Source: Oscarella lobularis
Taxonomy: Eukaryota; Porifera; Homoscleromorpha; Homosclerophorida; Oscarellidae
Assembly (NCBI RefSeq): GCF_947507565.1
Contig: NC_089186.1
Span: 744,001-808,000, forward strand
Direction of reading: 5' to 3'
Length of the DNA: 64,000 nucleotides
The position numbers and the translations under genes were made by a program. Positions 36,101-47,346 of the stretch are shown one piece after another. The notes beneath the pieces are model-generated. The model did no database searches, had not been told where the DNA came from, and was given only the letters and a program-made list of their open reading frames with translations. Positions within the stretch are counted from its first letter, which is position 1, and every line of letters starts with the position of its first letter.

Positions 36101-38323
36101 CAAAGTCGCCGCCATGCTGGTGTCAAAGGAGCTGCTTTGGAATCTCGAGATAATGTAGCATGAAGTTGAGAGAGCAATACCTTTAATGTATTAATTATTT
36201 TGCAGTGGGGCTGCACTCCCCTTCTCACTGCCATTGAGTTCGGCTGCGACAACGTCATTGATTATCTTTTGAACAAAGGCTGCAATATTTATGCGACAAC
36301 GAAACGAGGAGAGTGCGCTCTCGATTTAGCCGTCATGGGAGGACGCCTAGATTTGTATCATCGCTTGGTGAAGGCGGGAATCAAAGCCTCTCAGCTCACA
36401 CAAGCAAGTTAAATATCAAAGTCACGAAGAGGGCCGCTTTGGGTAAAAACGAAGAAGCTCTTTGTTATCTAAGAGAGGTTACTACATTTGAAATAGACCT
36501 GCCAACTGTTCTTGACACGTTGTGCTTTACAGATTTACTGTCTTCAGTGCTCTGAAGAATCTCTACATTGGGCTTCGCCTCTGGGATGCAAGTTGTTGAA
36601 CGGCTTTTAAACTATTTGAATTTTTTTTCGTTCTATAGGAACGAGAAGAAATGCAACTAGAAATATATCAGCTTTATGCACGACTAGGAAGACGTGAAAA
36701 TAGAACTCACTCCTCTAGAGATCATGAAACGAAAGAAGAGGAGCGCCTTGTTGGTACTACTGAAGTAAGTGTTGCATTGTACGAAATTATGACAATGGAG
36801 AAAGATGTTTAATTAAAATAGGAACGGCAGCAGGTTGTGGAGGAATTGGCATTTGCTTTGGCGAGAAAGGAAAAAGAAATAGCGCAATTGAAGGACGAGG
36901 CTACAGAAAGAGAGAGAAAGCACGAAGTCCTTTATGGTTTCTAAGATATTCCATGCAGCTTTCTCCTAAATAGGTAACATATAATTTCTTCTTCTTAACT
37001 AATAACAGCAAAGTGGAGAACCGAAGGTGAAAAGAAGAACATTGAACTTGACGTTCGAGCCCAAGAAATTGGTACGCCCTTCTTGAATTGGAACCATACT
37101 AACCATTTGCTTGACTATCAATTAGAGGAAATAAGGATTGCTGCCAAGGCAAAAGACGATCAAATAGAAGCGGCTATAAAAAAGATTGACGAATTGACAC
37201 TAGACCACGGTAACAGATCTCTCATCTAAGCATCACGCTATTTCTTGATCAATGAACTTGTGTACAGAAAAATTAGTCAACTGCTTTGAGGAGACAGTAA
37301 CTGAAATAAGAACCATATCTGAAGAGAAAGCAGAGAAGGAAAAGTAGCTAGACAAAGCAAAAGAAAACGAAGGTCTACTGCAAATTCCTCTTGATAGCGT
37401 CAAAATGACAGAAATTAAACTCGGAGAGGGAGCGTACGGAGGTAAGTAAGAACGAGGTAATGAGATAAGAAACAACGGGGTTCTGTCGTTTCAATCTAGA
37501 AGTGAGGGTTGGTTACTGGCGCGGATGCCCCGTGGCTGTCAAGATATTTTATGAATTTCTCAACACAGAAAACAGCCTTCGTCTCTTTCAGGAAGAGATT
37601 GCCGTCTGCAGTCGAATACGTCACCCAAACATCGTCTCCCTATGCGGTGCAACAACGGAGAAAAACGAACGACTTCGAATAATAACAGAGCTTCTAGAAG
37701 GGTCTCTTTCTGACGTCATCATAGCCGCTCGTCGTTCAAAATGGCTTCTTTCTTTGCGAGAGCAAATTGACCTTGCCTTCGGTATGACAGCTGCAACAAC
37801 GTATCTCCATGAACTCCGACCAAACGGAGTCGTACACGGCAACATTCGCTCCTCCAATGTCGTCGTAACGGCTTTGATGGAGGCGAAGCTTTGCGACTTA
37901 GGCGGGACTACATTTGCACAAGTGTCTCTTTCCACCGTACCTCTTCCTGCCAGCCAGTATTCGGCTCCAGAGCAGGGCTCTGTTCTCTACCAAGGCACGC
38001 AGATGACTGACGTGTGCAGTCTAGGAGTGACTCTCGCTGAATTGATGACTGGGGAAGAACCAGTTGCCAGTCAGCGATTCGAGCAGGCTTCCATTGTCGG
38101 TCATCCCCTCGTCAAGAAGATGTGCCTGCAAATGATTTCTATTGATCCAAGCGTGAGGCCAACTGCACACGAATGCTTGGATACTTTAGAACGAGTTAAA
38201 AAGTCAGACGACTATAATCAGTGTTATCCGAAGAGAGTTGTAAAGGGTAAGTTGCACGGGGAGGTGAGCTTGGTGTTTCCGCATTTGCCGCATTGTCTTT
38301 CCGTGCAACCTGGAATTTTGTAG
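33110..38323 (+). pseudogene. Ankyrin-coiled coil-kinase gene A, disrupted
   Basis: First of three tandem paralogs. It has an N-terminal helical segment (frame reads KVREFVSKQPVQWKT, exon ending 33203), then about 20 ankyrin exons of roughly 100 bp, each one repeat in phase 0 (33298-36410), small coiled-coil exons (36640-37440), and a single-exon kinase domain (37500-38323). Two lesions are seen. One base is missing in the ankyrin exon near 36125, where paralogs B and C stay in frame. An in-frame TAG (37345-37347) lies in the coiled coil just before the kinase, where B and C have Leu codons. The kinase loop reads HGN (Asn codon 37841-37843) instead of HGD, removing the catalytic Asp. The first coding exon was not found. 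It is either a pseudogene or a truncated ankyrin-only product. Confidence 0.75.
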
Positions 38324-38827
38324 ATTTTTTACATGGCTTTTCTATTGCATTGTTCTGTTCTACAAGCACGGCTAAATTAAACTATTTTATACACATCCGC
38401 TAGACGATTTCTGGAAAATCTCAAAGGTAAGTAAGTGCCTTTGACGCACTGGCTTTATATTCAATGTGCTAAAGTAGGTTTGACGACGGTACACCTGCGG
38501 AGGCAATTGGGTTGTGGGCGTACGTATATAGCGCGCACGTACGGACCCGGGGCGGATGGTGTGCACCGATTCTCCGGGGAGACTCATCCCGGCCGGTGCG
38601 GATACCAATCCAAACCCCCGAAAGCCCGGCGGCCATTGCTCGAGAAAGAGCAAGTACCTGTGGGAGGGAGAGGGAGGGGCGACGCTCGTGCGGCGAAGGC
38701 GCGACTGAGGGCCCCTCGCGTGCTTATGTTTACTAAGTGCCTACCGCGCCGCGCCCCTCGTGCGTCATCAAATACGTTTACCATTGGCTAAACTCCACTT
38801 TATGTATGAACATGCGCAGACGAGACT
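38324..38827. promoter_or_regulatory. GC-rich spacer, likely promoter of ankyrin-kinase gene B
   Basis: Only 504 bp separate the stop of gene A from the start of gene B. Bases 38510-38770 are clearly GC-rich, unlike other spacers here, and lie 60-300 bp before the start ATG. No specific binding site is claimed. Confidence 0.35.
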
Positions 38828-41800
38828 ATGGATTCCGCTGGTAAACGCAACCTGACCTGACAAGAAACGATCTCCTCTCTAGGCTTCTTCCTAGCTTTTC
38901 TTGATGCTATAGCAAACAGAGACGCGAACCTGGTTCGCCAATTCGTGTCCAATCACCCAGAACAGTGGAGGACCGCAGTGGACGAGGTATGGTTGTAAAT
39001 TTTCTGCCAAAGCGGCGTGCACGACCATAGCCTGGGTGAAATAGGACCTCAATCTAATCGTTGTACGCTCGGGAACTACATTTACCCGAAGGAGAATCCA
39101 AACACCATCTAAATTTTTTTATCCGTTTAGCATCGCCCTTAAAGCCTAAAATATTTTGCCTATCGTCTTGTTACGCCACTAGTGCTCTTTTAGTCTCAAC
39201 GTAGTCTACGTTACGGTAGAAGTGACAGCTGAAAATTCATTTTTAGATTTATATAGCCTGCTTTTGGAAACTATCCGACTTATTAGATTCTGTGCGTTGT
39301 AGGAAGGTGCCAATGCGATGGCGTACGCGATATTTTACAATTCTTTGGAAGTGACAAAATATTTTCTCTCGCTTGGATGGGACATTGAAAGTCACGTCGA
39401 CGAGGTAGTTTTTTTTTTAAATCAGAGACTTTTTGATTGCTTTCTGATAGACTGGATGCACGGCTTTTCTTTATGCTGTCAATAGAGGGTCTGTCAAAGT
39501 AGTCGATCTGTTTCTCAAGAAAGGCTGCAACATCCTTGCAAAAAGCCACGTGAGAAACGAAACGTTATTATGGCTTTTGACGTAAACTCGCTTGGTGATG
39601 GCAGAATGGCAACACAGCTCTTGCTTTGGCGTGCTTGCGAGGTCGTCTTCATATGGTAAAGAAAATGATAAAAATAGGATTCTGCGGCAACGAAGCTAAC
39701 GAAGTACTAAACCACATTTTAAGTCTGAAAATTTCGTATGTCTTCTACGTATATAGAACGGCTACACATCGTTGCATTGCGCAGCGGATCGAGGATATGT
39801 CAAAATTGCCTCGTATCTAATCGCAAAAAAGGCAAATCTTGAAGCTAAAAGCGAAGTACAGTAGAACCCTAATAAAATCGATTGGACAGAAACTACGTTC
39901 TCGTTAGACTGGACTAACGCCTTTTCTTGTCGCTTGTACGTTTACTCAAATTAGAATGGTTGATCTTTTGCTATCGAAAGGATGCAACATTCACGCCAAG
40001 AACAAGGTTCCCAGTTGCGACTTACTCTTTAGCCATTATGTGTAGTAGGTACATGTATGTAGCAAGGTCATGGAGCCCTGGCAATTGCAAGTATAAACGG
40101 AAACCTAGAACTCGCTGAGAAATTGATTCACCTTGGTTTGAACCCTAACGAAGCTGATGCGGTAGGCAGCCAAAAAAGTAAATTCTCTGTGACCATCTTA
40201 TCATTCAGGATGGCTTTTCTTCTTTGCACTTTGCTGCCAGAAATGAACACATACAAGTAGCAAAGTTTCTTATCAGAAACGGATCCAGGCTCGAAGACAA
40301 ATCCAAAGTAGGAGCAGCTGTTGATTCTTTTTAGGATAGCACCTTCTCGGTTCTAGTGGGGACACACGCCTTTTCTTGTGGCCTGTGATCGCCAGTGCGA
40401 AGGCATGGTGGATCTGTTGATAGCGGAAGGATGCAATATTCACTCGAAAAGCGAAGTCAGTACATTAGGTTAAATTTAAGTTCGGTTGCGAAGAAGTGAT
40501 GTCGCGTGTAGCGAGGTGATGGCGCGTTGGCAATGGCTAGTTGGAATGGAAACGTTGAAATAGCTGAAAAATTGATTCAACTCGGATTAGACGTCAACGA
40601 AGCTCACTTCGTAAGAAATTTACTGATGCTGATCTCTGGTATTGTGTGATATATCCTTCAGTACGGCTACAACTCTTTGCACTGGGCAGTTGCAAAAGGT
40701 CATCTCATTCTTGCTAAACTTCTTATTGGAAAAGGCGCTAATTTGGAAGCTGAAAACGAGGTGCTATATCTTACCTTACCTCGTTATTTTAGGTAGCGAT
40801 TATGCGTTCTGATAGTTGGGAGAAACACCCTTTCTCGTTGCTTGTAATGTCCAATGCCTTGACGTGATTGACTTCTTGGTATCGAAAGGGTGCAATGTTC
40901 ATGCTAAGAGCAAGGCAAATTGTTTGGTGACGCACTATCTGTCACGAACAAATTTATTTATCTACAGAAAGGAAATGGAGCCCTGGCAAATGCATGTTCG
41001 AAAGGAAACATAAAAATTGCTGAGAATTTGATTAAACTCGGTTTGGACGTCAATGAAACTCATTGCGTAGGCGTTTTTTGGAATAAAACGATCAGAAATA
41101 GATGATTTATTTAGAATGGTTTCACTTCCTTGCACTGGGCCGCTGGAAAAGGGTATCATATGCTAGTAGAACTTCTTATTGACAAGGGAGCGAAGCTTGA
41201 AGCTAAAGACAAGGCAAGTACCAATGCAATTTATTGTCACTTGCTCATTTTTTTGGCCTTTTGCAGAACGGAACAACTCCAATTCTTTGCTGCACCGTAA
41301 CCGACAGGCTCCATTTGCTTACTATGATGATATCCAAAGGATGCGACATTCATGCTAAGAACAATGTAGTTAGCACATGTGTCAAAATTACACTAGTGAC
41401 TATGACGTGCAGGTTGGATCTGGAGCGTTGGCGACAGCTAGTGCCAGAGGAAAAGTCAATATGGCAAAAAAACTTCTTGAAATAGGATGCCTGGTAACCG
41501 AAACTGACTTTGTAAGCCATATATCCTTCGTTTTTCTTAAGCGTTATCGCAATATCTTCACTTGTTAGTTCGGTGTTACGTCACTTCACATAGCAGCAAA
41601 ATGGAATAGACAAGCGATTGCCAATCTTCTCATTGAATGGGGCGCCAACGTCGAGGCTCAAAACAAAGTTTGATTTAATAGGGTAACGGATAATGACGTC
41701 TTTGCAACATCTACTCTTAGTGGGGGCGAACGCCGTTTCTTCACGCTGTCTGTAACGGACAGGCAGAATTTGCCATGTTTCTTATCAGCAAAAGATGCAA

Positions 41801-44800
41801 GCGTCATGCAGTTGATAAGGCAAATGTGGACAAGACTTTCTTGTCGATATGATTGTGACATAGTCTTCTAGGAAGGATACGGTGCTCTGGCGCTAGCATC
41901 TATTGAAAATCATTACGACGTGGCAGACGTATTAGTTACGAATTACACAACCGAGGTTTGTGTGATTGTGGTTAGCCAGCTGGCATTATCCGTAGTTCTA
42001 CTTCATTTATGATCAGGATTTAAATGCAGTTCTTCATTTGGTTGCTCAGCGTGATTCCGACCGGATAGCTGACCTTCTTATCTCTAAAGGAGCCAATATC
42101 GAGGCTCAAGACCGGGTTCGTATGCTAATCCATTCTTTGCATTGTTTGTACAGGTGGTTTTCCCAGTGGGGCTGCACCCCTCTTTTGACAGCCATAGAGT
42201 TTGGTTGTGACAACGTCATCGAGTTGCTGCTGAAAAAAGGTTCCAATATATTTGCATTGACAAAGAACAACGAATCTGCTCTGGATTTGACAATAATGGG
42301 AGGGCGACTGGATCTATTTTATCAATTTGTCAAATCGGGAATCAAAGCCTCGCAACTATCACAGGTAAGTCAATGTAAGGGTAACGTCATCAAAGTTCAA
42401 TGAATTACTAATCAGGAAAGCCGTCGTTTTCTATCAAAAGCGGCCGCTAGTGGCAGTGAAAAAGCAGCTCAATTCCTAAAAGAGGTGCCATCGTTCTGAT
42501 TAGTAATAAAGCGATTTCACACAGCTTGTTGTAATTGCCACAGATAAATGTTCTTCAGTGTTCTGAAGAACCCTTGAATTGGACATCTCCACAGGAATGC
42601 TCTCTACCGAGTGCTTATTGCATCACTGAGAAACTCGTGTGCGTAGGAGCGAGAGGATTTGCAAAAGGAAATCGATTTGCTGGACGCCAAGTTGCCACAA
42701 CATGAGAACAGCGTTTCTCCCCGAAGAGAAAAGGAATTACAAACGAAAGAGAGATGCATTGCTGGTACTCGAGTGAGTGCTTTTGGGCTCTAAAGCAAGA
42801 CTGTGACAGTATGAAATATACTAGGAAAAGGAACTGAGACAACGTCTTGAAGAAACAGCTCTTGCTTTGAGTAGAAGAGAAGGAGAATTAGCACGTCTGC
42901 GAAATACAACTAAAGAAATGGAAGCAGACTACAAGGCAAAGAAAACGGCTTATAAGGAAACGATAGGTGAGTAGGCCTGCTGTAGTGGTACATACGTATT
43001 GCCACTGCTCAATTGTAGCACAATTAAAAAGCGACGTGAAAGAAAAAGACGTTACACTTGATGCTCGCGCTTGCAAAATCGGTGAGCAAATATAAATGAT
43101 AGTGCTTGTATTTGCGTGAAAGTTTCAGCAAATGATAGGAAAAATTTACATTTGGCTACAATAGACAGCTTTTGCCTAAAGTTTAATTCCTTACTTTTGT
43201 CTGGTTTTTAAAAGAACAACTAAGGGCTTTGGCTGATGACAAAGAACTTCAAATTGAGAACGCAAGCAAAGAAGTCAACGCTTTGAGACTTGATAACGGT
43301 ACGCGGAACCTTTGTCCTAAAACTGAAACGGATCGGTAATGCTCATTTTTAGCTGAAAAAGTTGAGCTCTACAAAGAACGATTAGCTGCAGCTGAGAAGG
43401 AAAATGGTAGACTTTCGGGTCACACTTCCAAATTCAAGCGTAACGTTTTGTGGTAACTGTAGCGCAACTAAAAGTGACTGCAGAAGAGAAAGATAATAAA
43501 ATTGAAATAGCCAGGAAGGAGAATATTGAAATGTCACTTGATCACGGTAGGAAAGATCGTCAAGAAGTCGACGTGTTAAAGTAACTCTTAATTGCAGCAA
43601 AAACTGTGGACCTTTTCAAGGAACGATTTGCTGACCTGCAGAAGAACCACAGTAAAATTTCTTTCCCCTGTCTACGTGACCAAAGTGTCTGATTTGCAAA
43701 TAAAAGCTATGTCAAAGGCTGAAGTTGAACAATTATGCCTTCAAATTGAGAACGCGAAAAACGAGACTGAATCTATGAGACTTGAAAACGGTATGACACC
43801 CTTGGAATAGTGCGCCAGCTGTATCTACGTGTACCTATAGAAAAATTGATGAACCGTTACCAAGAAACACAAGCTGAATTGAGAGCTGTTAGTGCAGAAA
43901 AAGCCGAAAAGGAAAAGCTGTTGGAAAAGGCAAAGGCACAGGAAGAATTTCTCAACATTCCCATCGGAGACGTCAAAATGACGGACATCAAGCTCGGAGA
44001 CGGTGGATACGGAGGTATGAGTCAGTCAAAACTTGATTTGAACAAACAGGAATAATGCCATTGTGTTTAGAAGTGAGAGTGGGCTACTGGCGCGGATGCC
44101 CTGTCGCTGTCAAGATGTTCCACGAGTTTCTGAACACTGACTATCACCTTCGTCTTTTTCAGCAAGAAATTGCCGTTTGCGTTCGAGCTCGCCATCCCAA
44201 CGTCGTCTTCCTATGCGGCGTGACAATGGAAAACGGCCTTCCATTCCGAATCATCACGGAACTTCTTGAAGGCTCGCTATCCGACGTCATCAAGGCCGCA
44301 CTTCGTTCAGAATGGCCGCTCTCGTTGCGCGAGAAAATAGACATCGCGCTGGGAACGACGGCCGGAATCACGTATCTCCATCAGCTCGGACCCGACGGCA
44401 TTCTTCACGGCGACATACGCTCGTCTAACGTGGTCATAACGTCGTTGATGGAGGCTAAAGTGTGCGATTTGGGCGCAGCTCGCTTAGCCGAGATGTCTCT
44501 CTCAGCCGGCCCGTTGAGTCCCCAATACTTGGCTCCGGAGCGAAGGCCTGATAAGCGTCCCGTCAGAGAGCATAATACGAAGATGGCTGACGTGTGTAGC
44601 CTAGGAGTGACTCTCGTGGAATTGATGACTGGGGAACTGCGCGTTGCCAGTTATCGGTTCGAACAGGCTTCGAAAGTCCGTCACGTCGCGGTGAAGAAGA
44701 TGTGTCGCGAAATGATCTGTATCGAGCCGAAAGCAAGGCCCGCGGCAGCTGAGTGCCTGGTCCTGTTGGAGCGAGTGCAAGAGTCGGAAGAATACGATAG

Positions 44801-44909
44801 GTGCTATCCTAAGAGAATGGTAAAGGGTAGGTTACATGGAGAAGATCAGGTCGATTTGGTGTTGCTCCCCTTGCCGCAACGTCGCTCAGTGAAAAGTTAT
44901 ATTTCCTAG
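38828..44909 (+). CDS. Ankyrin-coiled coil-TKL kinase gene B
   Basis: A probable cytosolic signalling kinase. Exon 1 is 38828-38840 (MDSAG, split codon), exon 2 starts at 38883 and encodes a helical N-terminal segment (ANRDANLVRQFV). About 20 ankyrin exons follow from 39303 to 42364, one repeat per exon, mostly phase 0. Short coiled-coil exons (42640-44013) lead to a glycine-rich loop split by an intron (KLGDGGYGG / EVRVGYW). The last exon, 44071-44909, carries VAVK (about 44103-44114), HGD in the HRD position (44406-44414) followed by IRSSNVV, and DLG in the DFG position (44466-44474). Lys and both Asp are kept, so activity is possible. The fold is tyrosine-kinase-like. No disruption was seen. 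Three introns have GC donors (40915, 41214, 41820). Confidence 0.82.
40915..40916 (+). other. GC splice donor in gene B
   Basis: The ankyrin exon ends AGCAAG followed by GCAAAT, with no GT that would keep phase. The next acceptor is TCTACAG near 40969. GC-AG is the commonest minor intron class. Confidence 0.6.
41214..41215 (+). other. GC splice donor in gene B
   Basis: The exon ends GACAAG followed by GCAAGT, a good match to the GC-donor consensus. The acceptor is TTTTGCAG near 41266. Confidence 0.65.
41820..41821 (+). other. GC splice donor in gene B
   Basis: The exon ends GATAAG followed by GCAAAT. The same exon of gene C also has a GC donor (58625), so this one predates the B/C duplication. 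Confidence 0.6.
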
Positions 44910-45443
44910 AATACTTTCAGTTTGCTCGTTGTTTGAAACTTTGCTGTGTATGTATTTCCTGCTGGAAAAACTCGGTGGGCGTATGGCAACTGACCATATT
45001 TTACCCAAACCTAGTATACTAAGAATTCAACCTAAATTACCTGAATATTCCATTGAAATGGTCTAACCGGGGGGTGGCGGCTGCCAGCTAAGCACGTTCT
45101 GGGAAAGGAGCTACAACCTATACTAACCTCTAACCGCCCCTACCTACTGACAGCCGCCCTATACCCTAATGCAAGAGAAAGGACCCATGCACGCTAACAT
45201 AGTCGGCCGTGATGCAAAACCGAGAACGATTTATCTCTACGTAATGAATGCATGTCGTCCCCGCTACATTCCCTCTCACACACACAAAGGAAGCATCATG
45301 CACTGCCATGACACCAGCTCTCACTCCTGAACCCCAACCCGCCCACACAGTTAACCAGCCTATAGTATTTAGATTCGCTCGGAAATCATTCTATGCTCAG
45401 GAGTAAGAGAGGTGGCACGCCAGGCAATCCGCGACGTGTGTGT
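44910..45443. other. Spacer after gene B
   Basis: 3-prime flank of gene B. No coding exon or structured repeat recognised. Confidence 0.4.
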
Positions 45444-47110
45444 GGCAGGGAGTCCCGCCCCCTAAGTGCATGCCTACTCCACCGGGGGCCCCAAAGGGAG
45501 ACCTCAGAATAAATTCATTGATCTTCGTCTGCGCTTACACTCCTAGGCAGACAACGTTGGAAAGAAGCCATTTTTAATAAAGGCGGGAGTATTTCGTGAC
45601 GCCGCGCTGTTTCTAAAGGTTGGGTCAATATTTGCGTGACAGAGAATGTGTCGGTCGCTTACGCATGCAGCACGGCGTCGAAGTGAGCATCGTCTTCGCT
45701 ACGAGAACAAACGCAGTCATTTAGAAAACGCAGGTAGAAATAAGGATGGAGAGTGAGAAAGGGGGTCCCAGCTAGCGGTGAGCTACTATAGAATGCCAAG
45801 GGATTCTAGTAAATGCAATCATGAATGGCACGCGAGGACGCGCGAGCGCTTATAACGCGAGATTGCTCGAGAGCGAGTGATGCAGGAGCCTGAATTAGGA
45901 AAGGGGCCCGCCCTGTGATCGAGGGAAGAAAAAGTGTTGCAGGACTCTATAAAACCAGCTTGAAGGCGCCCTATGTCTTCGCCAAGGCGTTTTGGTAGAG
46001 CAGCTGGCGAGAAATCACAAAGATCTTGCGCTGTCAGCAGTACGTGCGCGTGTGGGAGAAGATATCGCGAACTTTTGATGACGCCTACCTTTTGGCTTTG
46101 CGTCCCGGATTGTTGGAGCCTTTCCGCTCAGCATAGGATTCTCGTACACCGCTCCAAGATATGCTAGCTTGCTCAGCGCTCGTAGAACGTCGAAACTCGA
46201 AGGTAGCCGGTTCACGTGTTCTGGTAAGAATTTGCGCACGCGCGAATTCTCATTGTTCGAAAGACTGCGAATAATTGCTCCAAATGCTTTGCATCTTCAA
46301 CTAGGCCGACAATTAAGTCGTCTCTTATCCTCCGGTTAATTGGTTGCTTACAACGTGGCGTACAGCCGATCGGAAAAGAGGAAAACCGTTTGTTAGATGC
46401 TGGCGACGATGGAGAGCAAAGAAACGACAAAAGCTATTTCTGTGTACGATCAGGGTTTATCTGTAGAGCTTAGAAACGCCTCTGTTCCGAAACTGTTGCC
46501 TATAATTATCGTAGCCTGAATTTGTTTTACCGAATTTGATTTTTCATCATTATTTAAATAGTTGGTGTATTTAATTTTTTTTGTGATATCTTGTTAGTAC
46601 AGTAACTGTGGACATATATTAATTATATGCTGTACCATATCTCTAGGTGTCCTTTCTATATCCGGGAAGGATTTCTTACGTTCTTTTGCCAACGTGTTGT
46701 GGTCAGATTGTCTCCAAAACAGAAGCAGTCTTGGAAGGTTTTTCGTCTGAATCACAGGTTTTTTTATCGAAAGAGACACTTTCCTTAGTAAGTTTTAGTT
46801 ACCCCTATATGGCTTTAGGCTTAGCCACCGGCGAAAACGGCAGCAGTTGTATTCTTCTCAACCGTGACGTTCACGTTTTTAGAATAATCTGCGTTTCGGA
46901 GGTGCTCAAAGCTAGAGTAGTCTCAACGTTGAGCAGATTTCCATTCAACAGCACGATTTTCTCTGTAGATGAGACATTTTTGGTTCTTGTGCATCCTCCT
47001 CTTTTCGGTCGGAATAATACAGCATTCTCGTGGCGCCGTATCGTCCTGCCCCTCTGGGTAAATTTCTTTTCTTTGTTCTTTAGCAGTAAAACGTGACGTT
47101 GGGCATATGT
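45444..47110. repeat. Segmental duplication 1, right copy
   Basis: Matches 1-1615 in the same orientation. The first 110 bp are nearly identical and the rest is patchy. An open frame of 149 codons at 46647-47096 exists only in this copy (the other has stops), so I do not treat it as a gene. It lies directly upstream of the FN3-repeat gene. Confidence 0.8.
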
Positions 47111-47346
47111 GAGTGCATGTAGTCATGTACCTTAGCCTGTGTCTTGAATATGGGCCTTACCTTTTTGTTTTTATCGGCTACTGAAAATAGAGCGTGTCCT
47201 ACCGACCTACTTTTGTAGTCTATTAACATTGGCTTTATTTTGAAATCATTATTGGCGTTTCAGACATTTTAGTTTTAAATCATTGTTGAGAAACTTAATT
47301 TTTTTATTTACGTAGTGCGCGTTGAAGATTTTATAGTACGTACATA

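Noticed and set aside
38435-38791. 118-codon frame in the GC-rich spacer before gene B
   Set aside because: GC-rich DNA rarely has stops by chance; composition is Arg/Pro/Gly with no motif, and overlapping frames on both strands look equally open.
46647-47096. 149-codon open frame in duplication 1
   Set aside because: The frame is not kept in the sister copy at 1-1615, has no domain, and the sequence is low in coding character.
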